Source of the DNA: Streptomyces anulatus
Lineage (GTDB): Bacteria > Actinomycetota > Actinomycetes > Streptomycetales > Streptomycetaceae
Reading direction: 5' to 3'
Length of the DNA stretch: 64,000 bases
NCBI RefSeq assembly: GCF_014650675.1
Contig: NZ_BMVK01000002.1
Coordinates: 601,880 to 665,879 of the forward strand
Shown here: positions 51,150 through 60,566 of the stretch, one piece after another
How the letters are laid out: the number at the start of each line of letters is the position of its first letter
Position numbering within the stretch: position 1 is the first letter of the stretch
Made by a program: the position numbers and the translations under genes
The notes under the pieces: model-generated
Told to the model about the DNA's origin: nothing
Seen by the model: the letters and a program-made list of their open reading frames with translations, nothing else
The model's database searches: none

Positions 51150-52408
51150 ATGAGCACGACGTTACGTTTTGGCCCAGAACTTCGCCGTTTACGAGTAGAA
51201 GCGGGGCTGACTCTGACTGAGTTCTCCGCGGCGCTCAACTACGACAAGGGACACATAAGCAAGGTCGAGCGCGGGGAGCGTTCCACGTCCCTCGAACTGG
51301 CCCGGCGGTGCGACGCGTTCTTCGGCGCGAACGGCGCTCTGCAGAGCCTGGTCGTCCGACCCGGGACGGACCCGGACTCGGACTCGGGTACCGCCGAACC
51401 TCCCGGTGGTCCTGGCCGCTGGCACGTCGGGCGCCGGGCGGTTCTCTCTGCGGGTACCGGAGCACTGATCGACCTCGGCCTGAATCTCGGCAGTCGGGCG
51501 CTGTCCGCCACCGACGACCCCTGCTGCCTTCCTTCCGCATGCAGTTCGACCAGCTGCGCAAGCTCGGCCAGTCCACCGCACCCAAGGTCCTGCTGCCCCT
51601 GCTGGAGACACAGACCCGCATGATCGCCGAGCTGGCCGCAGATGCCCGGTCCAGCAATCGGACTCCTGCGCTCCTGCTCGCCTCGCGTTTCGCGGAGTTC
51701 ACCGGCTGGATGGCCCAGGAGGCCGGGGACAGCGACGCAGCCCTCGGTTGGACGGGCGAGGCCGCCGAACTGGCGCGCGCCGGGGGTGACCCGTACCTCG
51801 GTTCCTACGCACTGGTGCGACGCGCCCTGGTCACTATGTACGGCGGGGACGCCGCCGGCACCGTGGCCCTGGCACGCCGCGCCCAGAGCAGTGAACTCCC
51901 GCCGCGCATAAGGGGACTCGCAGCCCAGCGGGAGGCCCAGGGGCACGCGCTGGTCGGCAACGAGGTCGACTGCCTCCGCAGCCTCGACAGGGCGCGGGAA
52001 CTGCTCGCCGGCGACGACGCCCGCACTGGCGCTGAGCCCGTGATCGGCACCACCCATGTGAGCGATCCTGCGGCGATGTCGACCGGCTGGTGCCTGCACG
52101 ACCTCGGCCGCCCCAAGGCCGCCGCCGAGCTACTCGACCGGGAGTGCCGCCGCCTCCCTCCGCACGCGCTGCGTACCCGCGCACGGTACGGCTTCCGCCG
52201 GTCCTTGGCCCATGCCGCCTCCGGGGAGGTCGAGCACGCGTGCGCGATCGCCAAGGATCTCCTGGGTGTGATGCCGGCCGTGCCCTCGGCGACCGTGAAC
52301 AGCGACATCCGGCGTCTCGCACGGGAGCTCTCACGGTTCCGGAGCAGTCGAGCCGTACGTGATCTGCAGCCCGCGCTGGCACGCGTACTCGCCCCCGCAC
52401 ACAGCTGA
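51150..52408 (+). pseudogene. XRE-family regulator interrupted by a -1 frameshift
   Basis: The first part (51150 to about 51520) encodes an XRE helix-turn-helix, RRLRVEAGLTLTEFSAALNYDKGHISKVERGERSTSLELARRCDAFF. The rest (to 52408) is in the +1 frame and encodes a helical TPR-like domain (FRMQFDQLRKLGQ ... TGWCLHDLGRPKAAAELLDRECRRLPPH). Join point is a run of four C at 51518-51521; a fifth C would restore DDP-LLPSFRMQFDQ. This could be a real mutation or a sequencing error. TTA codons at positions 5 and 14 make expression bldA-dependent in Streptomyces. AAGGAGAGG precedes the ATG. Confidence 0.82.
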
Positions 52409-52717
52409 CAGACGCTTCACGACCGGCACGGGGTCGAGCCGACCCGCTCGCCGGAATACCCGGCTCCGGCCCTCCGGATCCCGCGGTCTCCGGCGGAATC
52501 CTCTGATCACCGCTCGACGCGCCGCATCGCGTCCCCGGCTTCCTCCGGCTGCCCGCGACCAGTGACGCGCCGGACGCGTCGCCTCCATCCGAACGCACTC
52601 CCGTGGATGCGCCGTGCCGCGTTCCCACGGCCGGGATCCCAGGGCCCGGGCGGTCCGGAGCCCCGGTCCACAGTCTCGTGCCCGTTCACCCCGTCTTCCT
52701 TCACGAAGGGAACCTCC
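52409..52717. other. 309-bp gap between the HTH gene and the TIR operon
   Basis: Nothing beyond the likely TIR-operon promoter region is visible; no clear hexamers, repeats or hairpins were found, and the open frames covering it are shadows. Confidence 0.5.
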
Positions 52718-53512
52718 ATGCCCGACGTCTTCGTCAACTACCGCACAGGCGACGAGGAGTCCGCAGCGACCATGATCGCTCGGGAACTCGCCCGCCGCTT
52801 CGGCGACGAGCGGATCTTCTTCGCCAGCAACTCGATCGAGCCCGGGAGCCGTTTCCCGGCGGAACTGGTCAGGGCCGTGGAGGAGTGCGAGGCTCTTCTC
52901 GCCGTTATCGGCCCGCGCTGGGCGGAGGTGCGGGGCCCCGACGGCAGCCCCGCCCTCAAAGCTGAGCAGGACTGGACCCGTCGCGAGATCCAGACCGCGC
53001 TCGACCGCGGGGTCCTGGTGATCCCTGTGCTCGTCGGGAAGGCCACGCGGATCGACCGCGCCGTCCTTCCGGACGATCTGCTGGAGCTGGCAGACTGTCA
53101 GTACAGGCGGTTCGACCACCGCAACGCCGAATCGGACCTGACGGCGCTCGGCGACACCCTCGCCCGGCTCCTGCCCGAACTGGGTGCGGTGGACCGGGAC
53201 GCCCGTGCGGTGCGGGAGCGGTCGGAGGTGAAGTCCCGCGAAAAGCCGGCCCGGGACACCGGGCACACCAGGGTGCGGACGCGCGACGTCGAGCAGCGCG
53301 TGCGCGGCGGCATTGGAACCCTCAACGGAGACCTCTCCGGCACCTTCGTCAACGAGCCGCAGGGACCCGTGAACACCGGTGGGGGCCATCAGTACAACGC
53401 GCCTCACTTCGAGGGCGACAACACCGGGGTCCAGTTCACGGCGGGCGACAACAGCGGGACGGTCCACCAGCGCTTCGAGCGCGAGCGCCGGCACTCGGAC
53501 GACGGGCGATGA
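52718..53512 (+). CDS. TIR-domain protein with glycine/asparagine-rich tail
   Basis: A 264-residue protein. The TIR domain (residues 1-150) has DVFVNYRTGDEESAATMIARELARRFG, RIFFASNSIEPGSRFPAELVRAVEECEALLAVIGPRW and the WxxxE motif DWTRREIQTAL (Trp86, Glu90), whose Glu is the catalytic residue in NADase TIRs. A linker rich in Arg follows. The C-terminal 55 residues contain GPVNTGGGHQY and GDNTGVQFTAGDNSGTVHQ, predicted beta-rich. The first motif recurs at the N-terminus of the next protein. ATG at 52718 follows GAAGGGA. NAD cleavage on activation is inference. Confidence 0.87.
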   Translation: MPDVFVNYRTGDEESAATMIARELARRFGDERIFFASNSIEPGSRFPAELVRAVEECEALLAVIGPRWAEVRGPDGSPALKAEQDWTRREIQTALDRGVLVIPVLVGKATRIDRAVLPDDLLELADCQYRRFDHRNAESDLTALGDTLARLLPELGAVDRDARAVRERSEVKSREKPARDTGHTRVRTRDVEQRVRGGIGTLNGDLSGTFVNEPQGPVNTGGGHQYNAPHFEGDNTGVQFTAGDNSGTVHQRFERERRHSDDGR

Positions 53513-55488
53513 CCGAGCAGGACCGCGTCACCGTCAACGATCCTCGCGGCCCGGTGAACAACGGCGAGGGGCACCAGTACGTGTTCTACGGCGTCGGCGC
53601 GGACTGGATGATCCGCAAAGGCGTCGGGTCCCTCCGGATCACCCGCGAGGACCGGTCGCGCCTGGCCGACCGGTTCGTTCCGCCGGTGGGCTACCGCGTT
53701 GCCGCCGACCGCCTGGAGAAGCCCGGATCGGTGGTGCTGCTGGAAGGGCAGCCCGGCAGCGGCCGCCGTGCCGCGGCGATCATGCTGCTGCACGGGTTCG
53801 GTGAGGACCGAGGTGCCGACAACGAGGAGATCCGGTTCGAGGAGCTTCCCGGCACGGGCGAGGACGAGAGCCAGCTTGTTCCCGGTAGAGGAGACCGCTT
53901 CCTCCTCGACCTCTCCGGAATCGCCGACGAGGAGACGTACGACAAGGCTCAGCGCCGCCTGGCCGTGCGCCGGTCACAGGTCCAGGAGGTGGGGGCCCAC
54001 ATGGTCGTCGTCCTGCCGTCGGGCATGGAGCACGCCCACCCGCCGGATCTCGACCCGCACACGGTGAGGCTGGGGCGTCCCAGGGGCGTGGCCGTCGTCA
54101 CCCGGTACCTCCGCATGGACCGGATGCCCTTCCGCCCCGCGGACCTGGGAAGCTCCGAACTTCACCACCTGTGCGACCGCTCGCCCATGCGAGAACTGGC
54201 GCGGCTCGCTGGACTGGTGAGGGCCGCTCGCGACAGCGGCCGGTTCGGTGCCGACTTCGCCGGATGGCTCGACAAGGCGATGCACGCGGTGACCGACCGT
54301 GCCAACGAGGTGGGCCGGCAGGTGGCTGCGGTCCGCACCGCGCCCGAGCGGGCCCTGCTGCTCGCGACGGCGATGTTCGAGGAAGCGCCCGCCGACACCG
54401 TCTACGAGGCGTGGCACGGTCTGATGAAGACGGTGAGGCACGAGGAGGAAGTGACGACCGAGCTGGCGCGGACGGATTTCGGAGAGCGGTTGGCGGGGCT
54501 CGGGATCGAGCGGGATCCTGACGGACGGCTCCGCTTCGACCGCCTGGCCTACGCCGACGCGGTACGAACGTACTTCTGGGCGAACTTCCCCGGGGTACGC
54601 AACGATCTCAGGGACTGGATCGGCCGAGCCGCCGGGCTGCGCGGACTGACCACCGACGATCAGTTGAACGTCGTCGTCCGCTTCGGCGAGCGAGCCCTGG
54701 CCGTCGGGCGGCCCGACCATCTCTTCGACCTCGTGGCACGCTGGGCGGACCGCGCGACCGGAACACCCTGCGACCCGCGGGCCGTGGTGGCCCTCGAACT
54801 CGGTCTCGGCCACGAGAGGTTCGGGGGCTGGTTCCGCAAGCGGATGTACGAATGCGTCGTGAGACCCGGCTCCTTGTCGGACGGTCTCGCCCGTGTCCTG
54901 ACCACAGCCTGCATCCAGAGCCTCGGCGCGACGCACCCGGACCAGGCGGTGGTACGGCTCCACTACCTCGCCGTACGGAAAGGAGAGGCGGCGTGCGAGG
55001 CCCGGGAGGCGCTTTTCGACCTTGCCGGCCAGGACCGCCGCCTCTACCGGCTGCTGATCGACCGCCTGCGGGACCGGGCGCGTCGGGAGCCGCACCGGTC
55101 AGAGCCCCATCTCCAGCTGCTCACCGAGCTGTTGAGAGATGGCCGGGCACCGGTTCCGCCGCCGTGGCCGGACCTGTTCCTGGGCTGGGAGGCGGTGTTC
55201 TCCCAGCCGCCGACGGAACACTGGAACCCTCTGGTGAGCAGCTGGCTGAACGCCGCAGCGGTCGACAGTACACAGAAGATGGCGCTGGACGTGATGGTCG
55301 GGGCGACGCGCGGCCGTGCGGCTGCCCTCCACCGGCTCTACGCCATCGCCTGCGACTGGACGGCATCCGCGCGTCACCCGTCCCAGGCTGCGGTCGCCGC
55401 CCTCTTCTGGCAGTACATCGACCACGCGCAGTACGGCCGTACGGAGCGTACGACCGCCGAACCACGGACCACGGAAGAGGCACGATGA
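53509..55488 (+). CDS. STAND-like NTPase-fold protein with altered Walker A
   Basis: A 659-residue cytosolic protein without a close match that I recognise. It begins with DPRGPVNNGEGHQYVFYGVG, shared with the tail of the preceding TIR protein. A P-loop-like VVLLEGQPGSGRRAAAIML follows at about residue 80, where Arg replaces the usual catalytic-site Lys, so it may bind but not hydrolyse nucleotide. DRFLLDLSGIADEE may be a Walker B-like strand. The remainder is helical. It overlaps the TIR gene (ATGA) and the next membrane gene (ATGA), so the three are one unit. Confidence 0.75.
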   Translation: MTEQDRVTVNDPRGPVNNGEGHQYVFYGVGADWMIRKGVGSLRITREDRSRLADRFVPPVGYRVAADRLEKPGSVVLLEGQPGSGRRAAAIMLLHGFGEDRGADNEEIRFEELPGTGEDESQLVPGRGDRFLLDLSGIADEETYDKAQRRLAVRRSQVQEVGAHMVVVLPSGMEHAHPPDLDPHTVRLGRPRGVAVVTRYLRMDRMPFRPADLGSSELHHLCDRSPMRELARLAGLVRAARDSGRFGADFAGWLDKAMHAVTDRANEVGRQVAAVRTAPERALLLATAMFEEAPADTVYEAWHGLMKTVRHEEEVTTELARTDFGERLAGLGIERDPDGRLRFDRLAYADAVRTYFWANFPGVRNDLRDWIGRAAGLRGLTTDDQLNVVVRFGERALAVGRPDHLFDLVARWADRATGTPCDPRAVVALELGLGHERFGGWFRKRMYECVVRPGSLSDGLARVLTTACIQSLGATHPDQAVVRLHYLAVRKGEAACEAREALFDLAGQDRRLYRLLIDRLRDRARREPHRSEPHLQLLTELLRDGRAPVPPPWPDLFLGWEAVFSQPPTEHWNPLVSSWLNAAAVDSTQKMALDVMVGATRGRAAALHRLYAIACDWTASARHPSQAAVAALFWQYIDHAQYGRTERTTAEPRTTEEAR

Positions 55489-56630
55489 GACACCGTTCTT
55501 CCATCTTGTTGTTCATCGCTCTCTGCGGCCTCGCACCGGCTGTGCTCGGAAATGTCCTGCACTGGTCGGCGTGGCTGTGGGGCTTCATGTCCACGGTCAC
55601 GGCCTCGGGCTCTCTGCTGCTCGTGATGACGGTCCTCAGCGGGCGCCGCGCGTCGGCCGACCCGTACGAGCCCGGGGAACCCGAGCCATCTGCGGCACCG
55701 GTGGAGCAGCCGTACCAGGAGACACAGGTGATCGACGCACCGCTGCCGAGCGCGATGGACGGCTACGACTTCCTCTTCACAGCCACGGTGTGGTGGAAGC
55801 CTGTTCTCGATCACGCCGGCCGGTCCGACAGCGCTTCCCCGGCCCTCGCCGCCGCCTCGGTCGTCAGCCGGGCCAGGGAGGTCGTCCGCCATGAGGAACC
55901 CGGCCGGGCGAGCTTCGCGCAGTACCTCCTGGACGGCGAGTTGGGCATCCTGCTCCCGGACCGGAACGAACGGGTGAAGGCTTGGGCGGCCGACGTGACG
56001 CTGACCCTCGCCCCCGCCGACCGTGAGCGCCTGCGGAAGCTGAACGATCTTCGCAAGGACGAGGAGGTGCCCGAACTCTTCCGCCACCTGCTCGTTCCGC
56101 CCACGGGTGCACGGAGCGAGGCGACCGTCGGGGGGCCGCCGTGGGACGGGGGCGGCCCAGGAGGGGAAGTGTTCGACCGCGAGGAGGAAGTGGGGGTCTC
56201 GGATCGGCTGCGCCTGTTGCTGACGGCTGCGGGCCTCAAGCCGGACATGGACGGGTACACGGTGCTCGTACACCGTGTGATGCGGTCCCTGCATACGGAG
56301 GGGCTGAACGAGGCCGCCGACGAGATCGGGCGAGCCTTTGGCCTGGCCCCCGACGAGGGGCCAGGAGGCGAGGCTCCGGACGAGGGAAACACCACAGGAC
56401 CCTGGCCACCCCGATCCCCGGCCCCCGAGGGCCCGCCGCACACCGACACAGCCGCGGACCCGCATGCCGACGCGTTCACCCCCTGGGCGGCGGAAGGCAA
56501 CGCGAGCGGAAGGAGCGGAGGCCAGTGGGAGACGGGCGAGGGCGACATGACGTCTCAACACTTCTGGGACCCCTCGCACAGCACGCACCGGCACGCCGAA
56601 CCCCGCACACAGGACGAGGTCGGAAACTGA
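55485..56630 (+). CDS. membrane protein of the TIR operon
   Basis: A 381-residue protein with two N-terminal membrane helices (SSILLFIALCGLAPAVLGNVL and WLWGFMSTVTASGSLLLVMTV) followed by a cytoplasmic helical domain (VVSRAREVVRHEEPGRASFAQYLLDGELGILLPDRNERV) and a long Pro/Gly/Asp-rich disordered tail. No family is recognised. The cytosolic region after the helices contains WWKPVLDHAGRSD. Translational overlap with the NTPase-like gene suggests it anchors the TIR system at the membrane. Confidence 0.72.
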   Translation: MRHRSSILLFIALCGLAPAVLGNVLHWSAWLWGFMSTVTASGSLLLVMTVLSGRRASADPYEPGEPEPSAAPVEQPYQETQVIDAPLPSAMDGYDFLFTATVWWKPVLDHAGRSDSASPALAAASVVSRAREVVRHEEPGRASFAQYLLDGELGILLPDRNERVKAWAADVTLTLAPADRERLRKLNDLRKDEEVPELFRHLLVPPTGARSEATVGGPPWDGGGPGGEVFDREEEVGVSDRLRLLLTAAGLKPDMDGYTVLVHRVMRSLHTEGLNEAADEIGRAFGLAPDEGPGGEAPDEGNTTGPWPPRSPAPEGPPHTDTAADPHADAFTPWAAEGNASGRSGGQWETGEGDMTSQHFWDPSHSTHRHAEPRTQDEVGN

Positions 56631-56743
56631 TCCGGTAGACGGTCGGCTCCCCGAGGCTCGCTTTGGCCTCATGCCGCGGCAGAAGGCTCTCTCCCTCCTG
56701 CCGTCAGACAGCGCCGGTCGGAAGGTGACCTCGAAAGACCAGT

Positions 56744-56814
56744 CCCCTTCCGACCTGCACATTTGATAGGTCATTCACGTGGTGGCGCAATCCGCTCAGT
56801 CGTTGAAGCGGAAC
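56744..56814. repeat. left copy of direct repeat A (paired with 57569-57640)
   Basis: Ends match the right copy: CCCCTTCCGACCTGCAC at 56744-56760 (one difference) and CGTTGAAGCGGAAC at 56801-56814 (identical 14 bp), with the same internal spacing within 1 bp and weaker similarity between. The 14-mer is the last part of ychF in the right copy. Confidence 0.7.
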
Positions 56815-56860
56815 GCTGAATACAGGCTCCCACCTGCGGAAACACTGGCCCTGAAGGTCC

Positions 56861-56890
56861 CGTCCAGCACGCGTCCAGCACGGGGAACAG
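56861..56890. repeat. left copy of direct repeat B (paired with 57512-57541)
   Basis: Two CGTCCAGCAC units followed by GGGGAA; 25 of 30 positions match the right copy. The two B copies directly flank the toxin-antitoxin genes. Confidence 0.7.
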
Positions 56891-56929
56891 TCATCCCGCA
56901 CGTCCCGGGCCCGCCAGAGACGGCAGCCG

Positions 56930-56958
56930 TTGTGTACACATGAGACATTCGGTACCTT
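56930..56958 (+). promoter_or_regulatory. promoter/operator of the toxin-antitoxin pair, leaderless
   Basis: TTGTGT, 17 bp, TACCTT form good -35 and -10 boxes. The palindrome TGTGTACACA (56931-56940) overlaps the -35 box and is a likely operator for antitoxin autoregulation. The -10 ends 7 nt before the antitoxin ATG, so the mRNA would be leaderless. Confidence 0.65.
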
Positions 56959-56965
56959 TGAGTGC

Positions 56966-57232
56966 ATGACGCAGATGCCCATAGAGTCCATCCGCGACGT
57001 CCGCGCGCACTTGGCCGAGGTCGTCGAACGCGCCGATCGCGACGACACACCCACAGTCATCACGCGACGAGGCAAAGAAGTCGCCGCCGTCGTGTCCATC
57101 GAGGTGCTCCGCAAGTACCAGGAATGGGAAGAGCGCGAGATCAACCGCCTCATCGACGAGCGCATGGCGTCCCGGTCTGCCGGCATCCCGATCGAGGACG
57201 TCATGAAGGAGACGCTGGCGCGAAGTGAGTGA
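56966..57232 (+). CDS. Phd/YefM-family antitoxin
   Basis: An 88-residue antitoxin: MPIESIRDVRAHLAEVVERADRDDTPTVITRRGKEVAAVVSIEVLRKYQEWEE is the DNA-binding Phd/YefM fold, and the C-terminal helix (IEDVMKETLARSE) binds the toxin. No ribosome site is visible upstream, consistent with a leaderless message. It overlaps the RelE gene by 8 nt, standard for these modules. Confidence 0.9.
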   Translation: MTQMPIESIRDVRAHLAEVVERADRDDTPTVITRRGKEVAAVVSIEVLRKYQEWEEREINRLIDERMASRSAGIPIEDVMKETLARSE

Positions 57233-57488
57233 GTACCGCACCGTCTTCCACCCGGAAGCCCGAGCCGAACTCCGCAAGGTCCCGCGCGACGCCGCGCTCC
57301 GCATCCTGACCAAACTGACGGAACTGGAAGCCGACCCCTTCGGCTTCAATACCACCGCGCTCGTTTCCCAGCCCGAGCGCCGCCGCCTCAGAGTCGGCGA
57401 CTACCGCGTCATCTACACCGTCGACAACGGCGAACTGGTCGTGTGGGTCATTCGCGTCGGACACCGCTCCACGGTCTACGACAGCTGA
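57225..57488 (+). CDS. RelE/ParE-family toxin
   Basis: An 87-residue RelE-type mRNA interferase: YRTVFHPEARAELRKVPRDAALRILTKLTELEADPFG, then RLRVGDYRVIYTVDNGELVVWVIRVGHRSTVYDS. The C-terminal Arg-His-Arg-x-x-x-Tyr residues correspond to the usual catalytic patch. GTG start within the antitoxin end. Confidence 0.9.
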   Translation: MSEYRTVFHPEARAELRKVPRDAALRILTKLTELEADPFGFNTTALVSQPERRRLRVGDYRVIYTVDNGELVVWVIRVGHRSTVYDS

Positions 57489-57511
57489 ATCACTCTGACA
57501 GGAGATCGGAA

Positions 57512-57541
57512 TATCCAGCACCCGTCCAGCACGGGGAAGTG
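57512..57541. repeat. right copy of direct repeat B
   Basis: TATCCAGCACCCGTCCAGCACGGGGAA... matches 56861-56890 at 25 of 30 positions and lies 23 bp after the toxin stop. Confidence 0.7.
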
Positions 57542-57542
57542 A

Positions 57543-57574
57543 AAGGGGCCCACCTCCGAGGAGGTAGCCCCCTT
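57543..57574. terminator. bidirectional terminator between toxin and ychF
   Basis: AAGGGGC and ACCTC pair with GAGGT and CCCCCTT around a CGAG loop. It serves both the toxin-antitoxin and the convergent ychF transcripts. Confidence 0.75.
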
Positions 57575-57621
57575 CCGATCTGCACGCTTGACGAATCACC
57601 TCACGCACAGCACGCCCACGG

Positions 57622-57640
<19 letters not shown>
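57569..57640. repeat. right copy of direct repeat A, covering the ychF 3' end
   Basis: CCCCTTCCGATCTGCAC (57569-57585) and CGTTGAAGCGGAAC (57627-57640) match the left copy at 56744-56814. The last 14 bp lie inside ychF codons for EFRFN, so the left copy may be a displaced piece of the ychF end. Confidence 0.65.
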
Positions 57641-58710
<1,070 letters not shown>

Positions 58711-59012
58711 TTTGGCGACTTCCTGGAGTGAGGAGGGGGTCAGGGGCGTCCGGGTCCGGCTCGGCTGTTCAGGCCGGGTCAGCCGAGTCCCGGAGTGGGA
58801 CCGATTCTCCAGTTTACGGGGCTGCCCCGCGGGTCCGGACAGTGCGGTTTACGGACCCCTCCCGCCGGTGCGGACCCTTCGGTGCCCCGGGCCCGCCCCA
58901 CCCGTCCGAACAGTGCGGCTTTCGGCCGTGTGACATCGAACGCAACGCCAAGGTCGGCCAAAGGGCGTGTCCAACGCCTGATTCCCCGCCCCCCGCGACC
59001 TACGTTGTGCAG
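58711..59012. other. intergenic region with short near-repeats
   Basis: No gene is supported. GTCCGGACAGTGCGGTTTACGG and a near copy starting GTCCGAACAGTGCGGCTTTCGG lie about 70 bp apart; the intervening CGGTGCGGACCCTTCGG is also repeated in part. It includes both divergent promoters. Confidence 0.5.
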
Positions 59013-59687
59013 GTGGAGCAGCACAGGACACGTCCCCCGCAGCGCAGGCAGCCCCCGCAGGCCGCGCCCACCCCGCCGGCGCCGGGTGGTTCCGCCGGTG
59101 AGAGTTCCGCCGTGTACCGGGTACGGGTGCGCAGCGTGCCGCCCGTGGTCCTCGCGCTGCGGCGGTTCCCCAACCCCCGGCTCACCGGGATCGGGGCCGG
59201 GCTGTTCGCCGCCCTCACCATGTTCGTGCTCGCCTGCGTCGACCGGCTGCTGTTCGACAGCTCCGAGCTCGTCTACGGGCTGCTCTTCCTGCCCGTCAGC
59301 GCTCTGACCGCGCTCTGGGTCAGGCCCGCCGACCTGGTCACGGCGCCGATCAGCGTGCCGATCGCCTTCGCCGTCGGGGTCTTCCCGATCTCCGGGGGGT
59401 CCGAGGGACTCGGCGGGCAGATCATGGGCCTCGTCACCGCCCTCGCCGTGCACGCCGGCTGGCTGTACGGGGGAACGCTGATCGCTGGGCTCATCGCCTC
59501 CGTACGCAAGGTGCGCCAGATGCGGGCCCGGCGTCGGTATGTGCTGGCCCAGGGGCGCGGTGGCGCCCCTGCCCCCGAGCGGGCGCCCCGGTCCGCCGCC
59601 GCGTCCGCTGCCGCGAAGCCCGTACGGGCCGGGGCGGGCGGGGCAGGCGGGGCGGGGGCGGTTGCCCGTCGTCCTCAGCGGCCCTGA
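59013..59687 (+). CDS. DUF6542-type membrane protein
   Basis: A protein of about 224 residues with a Pro/Gln/Arg-rich N-terminus, four membrane segments (IGAGLFAALTMFVLACVDRLLF, YGLLFLPVSALTALWV, ISVPIAFAVGVFPI, GLVTALAVHAGWLYGGTLIAGLIA) and a basic Ala-rich tail. The segment PPVVLALRRFPNPRLTGIG is typical of this actinobacterial family, commonly adjacent to ychF or ispH. Function unknown. GTG 59013 and GTG 59007 are both possible starts. Confidence 0.78.
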   Translation: MEQHRTRPPQRRQPPQAAPTPPAPGGSAGESSAVYRVRVRSVPPVVLALRRFPNPRLTGIGAGLFAALTMFVLACVDRLLFDSSELVYGLLFLPVSALTALWVRPADLVTAPISVPIAFAVGVFPISGGSEGLGGQIMGLVTALAVHAGWLYGGTLIAGLIASVRKVRQMRARRRYVLAQGRGGAPAPERAPRSAAASAAAKPVRAGAGGAGGAGAVARRPQRP

Positions 59688-59778
59688 GCGGGTCTCGACC
59701 CGTCCGCGACGCTGTCACCGCCAGTGCCAGTGCCCGCGCCGCCCCCGGTACGCGGGCCCCTGATGCCGTCCGTCCCGT

Positions 59779-60528
59779 TCAGCTCTCGTCGTGTGCCTGG
59801 CCCGCCGCCATAGCCGCCCCCACGATGCCCGCGTTGTTCTGAAGCTGCGCCGGGACCATCTCGGCCCGGACCTTCTCGATCAGCGGCAGGAACTTCTCCG
59901 CCTTGCGGCTCACGCCGCCCCCGATGATGAACAGCTCGGGCGAGAACAGCATCTCCACGTGCAGCAGGTACTTCTGGACCCGGTGCGCCCAGTGCTGCCA
60001 GCTCAGGTCCTCGTCCTCCTTGGCCTTCGTGGAGGCGTGCTTCTCCGCGTCGTGGCCGTGCAGTTCCAGGTGGCCCAGCTCGGTGTTGGGGACGAGCCGG
60101 CCGTCGGTGAAGACCGCGCTGCCGATGCCCGTGCCGAAGGTCAGCATGATGACCGTGCCCGCGCGGCCCTTGCCCGCGCCGAAGGTCATCTCGGCGACCC
60201 CGGCCGCGTCCGCGTCGTTCAGGATGGTGACGGGCCGGCCGATCCGCTCGCCCAGCAGGGTGCGGGCGTCCGTGTCGATCCAGCCCTTGTCGACATTGGC
60301 CGCGGTGCGCGTGACGCCGTCCGTGACGACCCCGGGGAAGGTGATGCCGACGGGGCCCGTCCAGTCGAAATGGCCTACGACCTCGGCAACGCCGTCGGCC
60401 ACGCCCTTGGGCGTGGCCGGGTGCGGTGTCAGCACTTTGTGGCGCTCCCGCGCCAGGTCTCCGCGGTCCAGGTCCACGGGAGCACCCTTGATCCCGGATC
60501 CGCCGATGTCCACGCCGAAGATCTCCAT
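59779..60528 (-). CDS. ppgK: polyphosphate glucokinase
   Basis: A 249-residue ROK-type kinase using polyphosphate (and ATP) to phosphorylate glucose. GVDIGGSGIKGAPVDLDRGDL is the phosphate-binding start; LNDADAAGVAEMTFGAG and MLTFGTGIGSAVFTDG are the sugar and second phosphate motifs. The ATG at MEIFGVDIGG is chosen because upstream codons are a shadow of ispH sequence. Confidence 0.95.
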   Translation of the reverse strand: MEIFGVDIGGSGIKGAPVDLDRGDLARERHKVLTPHPATPKGVADGVAEVVGHFDWTGPVGITFPGVVTDGVTRTAANVDKGWIDTDARTLLGERIGRPVTILNDADAAGVAEMTFGAGKGRAGTVIMLTFGTGIGSAVFTDGRLVPNTELGHLELHGHDAEKHASTKAKEDEDLSWQHWAHRVQKYLLHVEMLFSPELFIIGGGVSRKAEKFLPLIEKVRAEMVPAQLQNNAGIVGAAMAAGQAHDES

Positions 60529-60566
60529 GGAACCCACGGTACGGGCAGGCCGGGCCCCTTGCGCGG

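Larger units (their letters stand above)
56631..56965. other. intergenic region with decayed repeats and the toxin-antitoxin promoter
   Basis: No gene is supported. It contains left copies of two direct repeats (56744-56814 and 56861-56890) and the leaderless promoter of the toxin-antitoxin pair. On the minus strand it can be read to end in SAFRFND followed by a stop, reminiscent of the YchF C-terminus EFRFNV, without the preceding YchF sequence. Confidence 0.6.

Noticed and set aside
56796..57050. Small minus-strand gene ending in SAFRFND
   Set aside because: No start with a ribosome site or domain; it is antisense to the antitoxin and its end is explained by direct repeat A.
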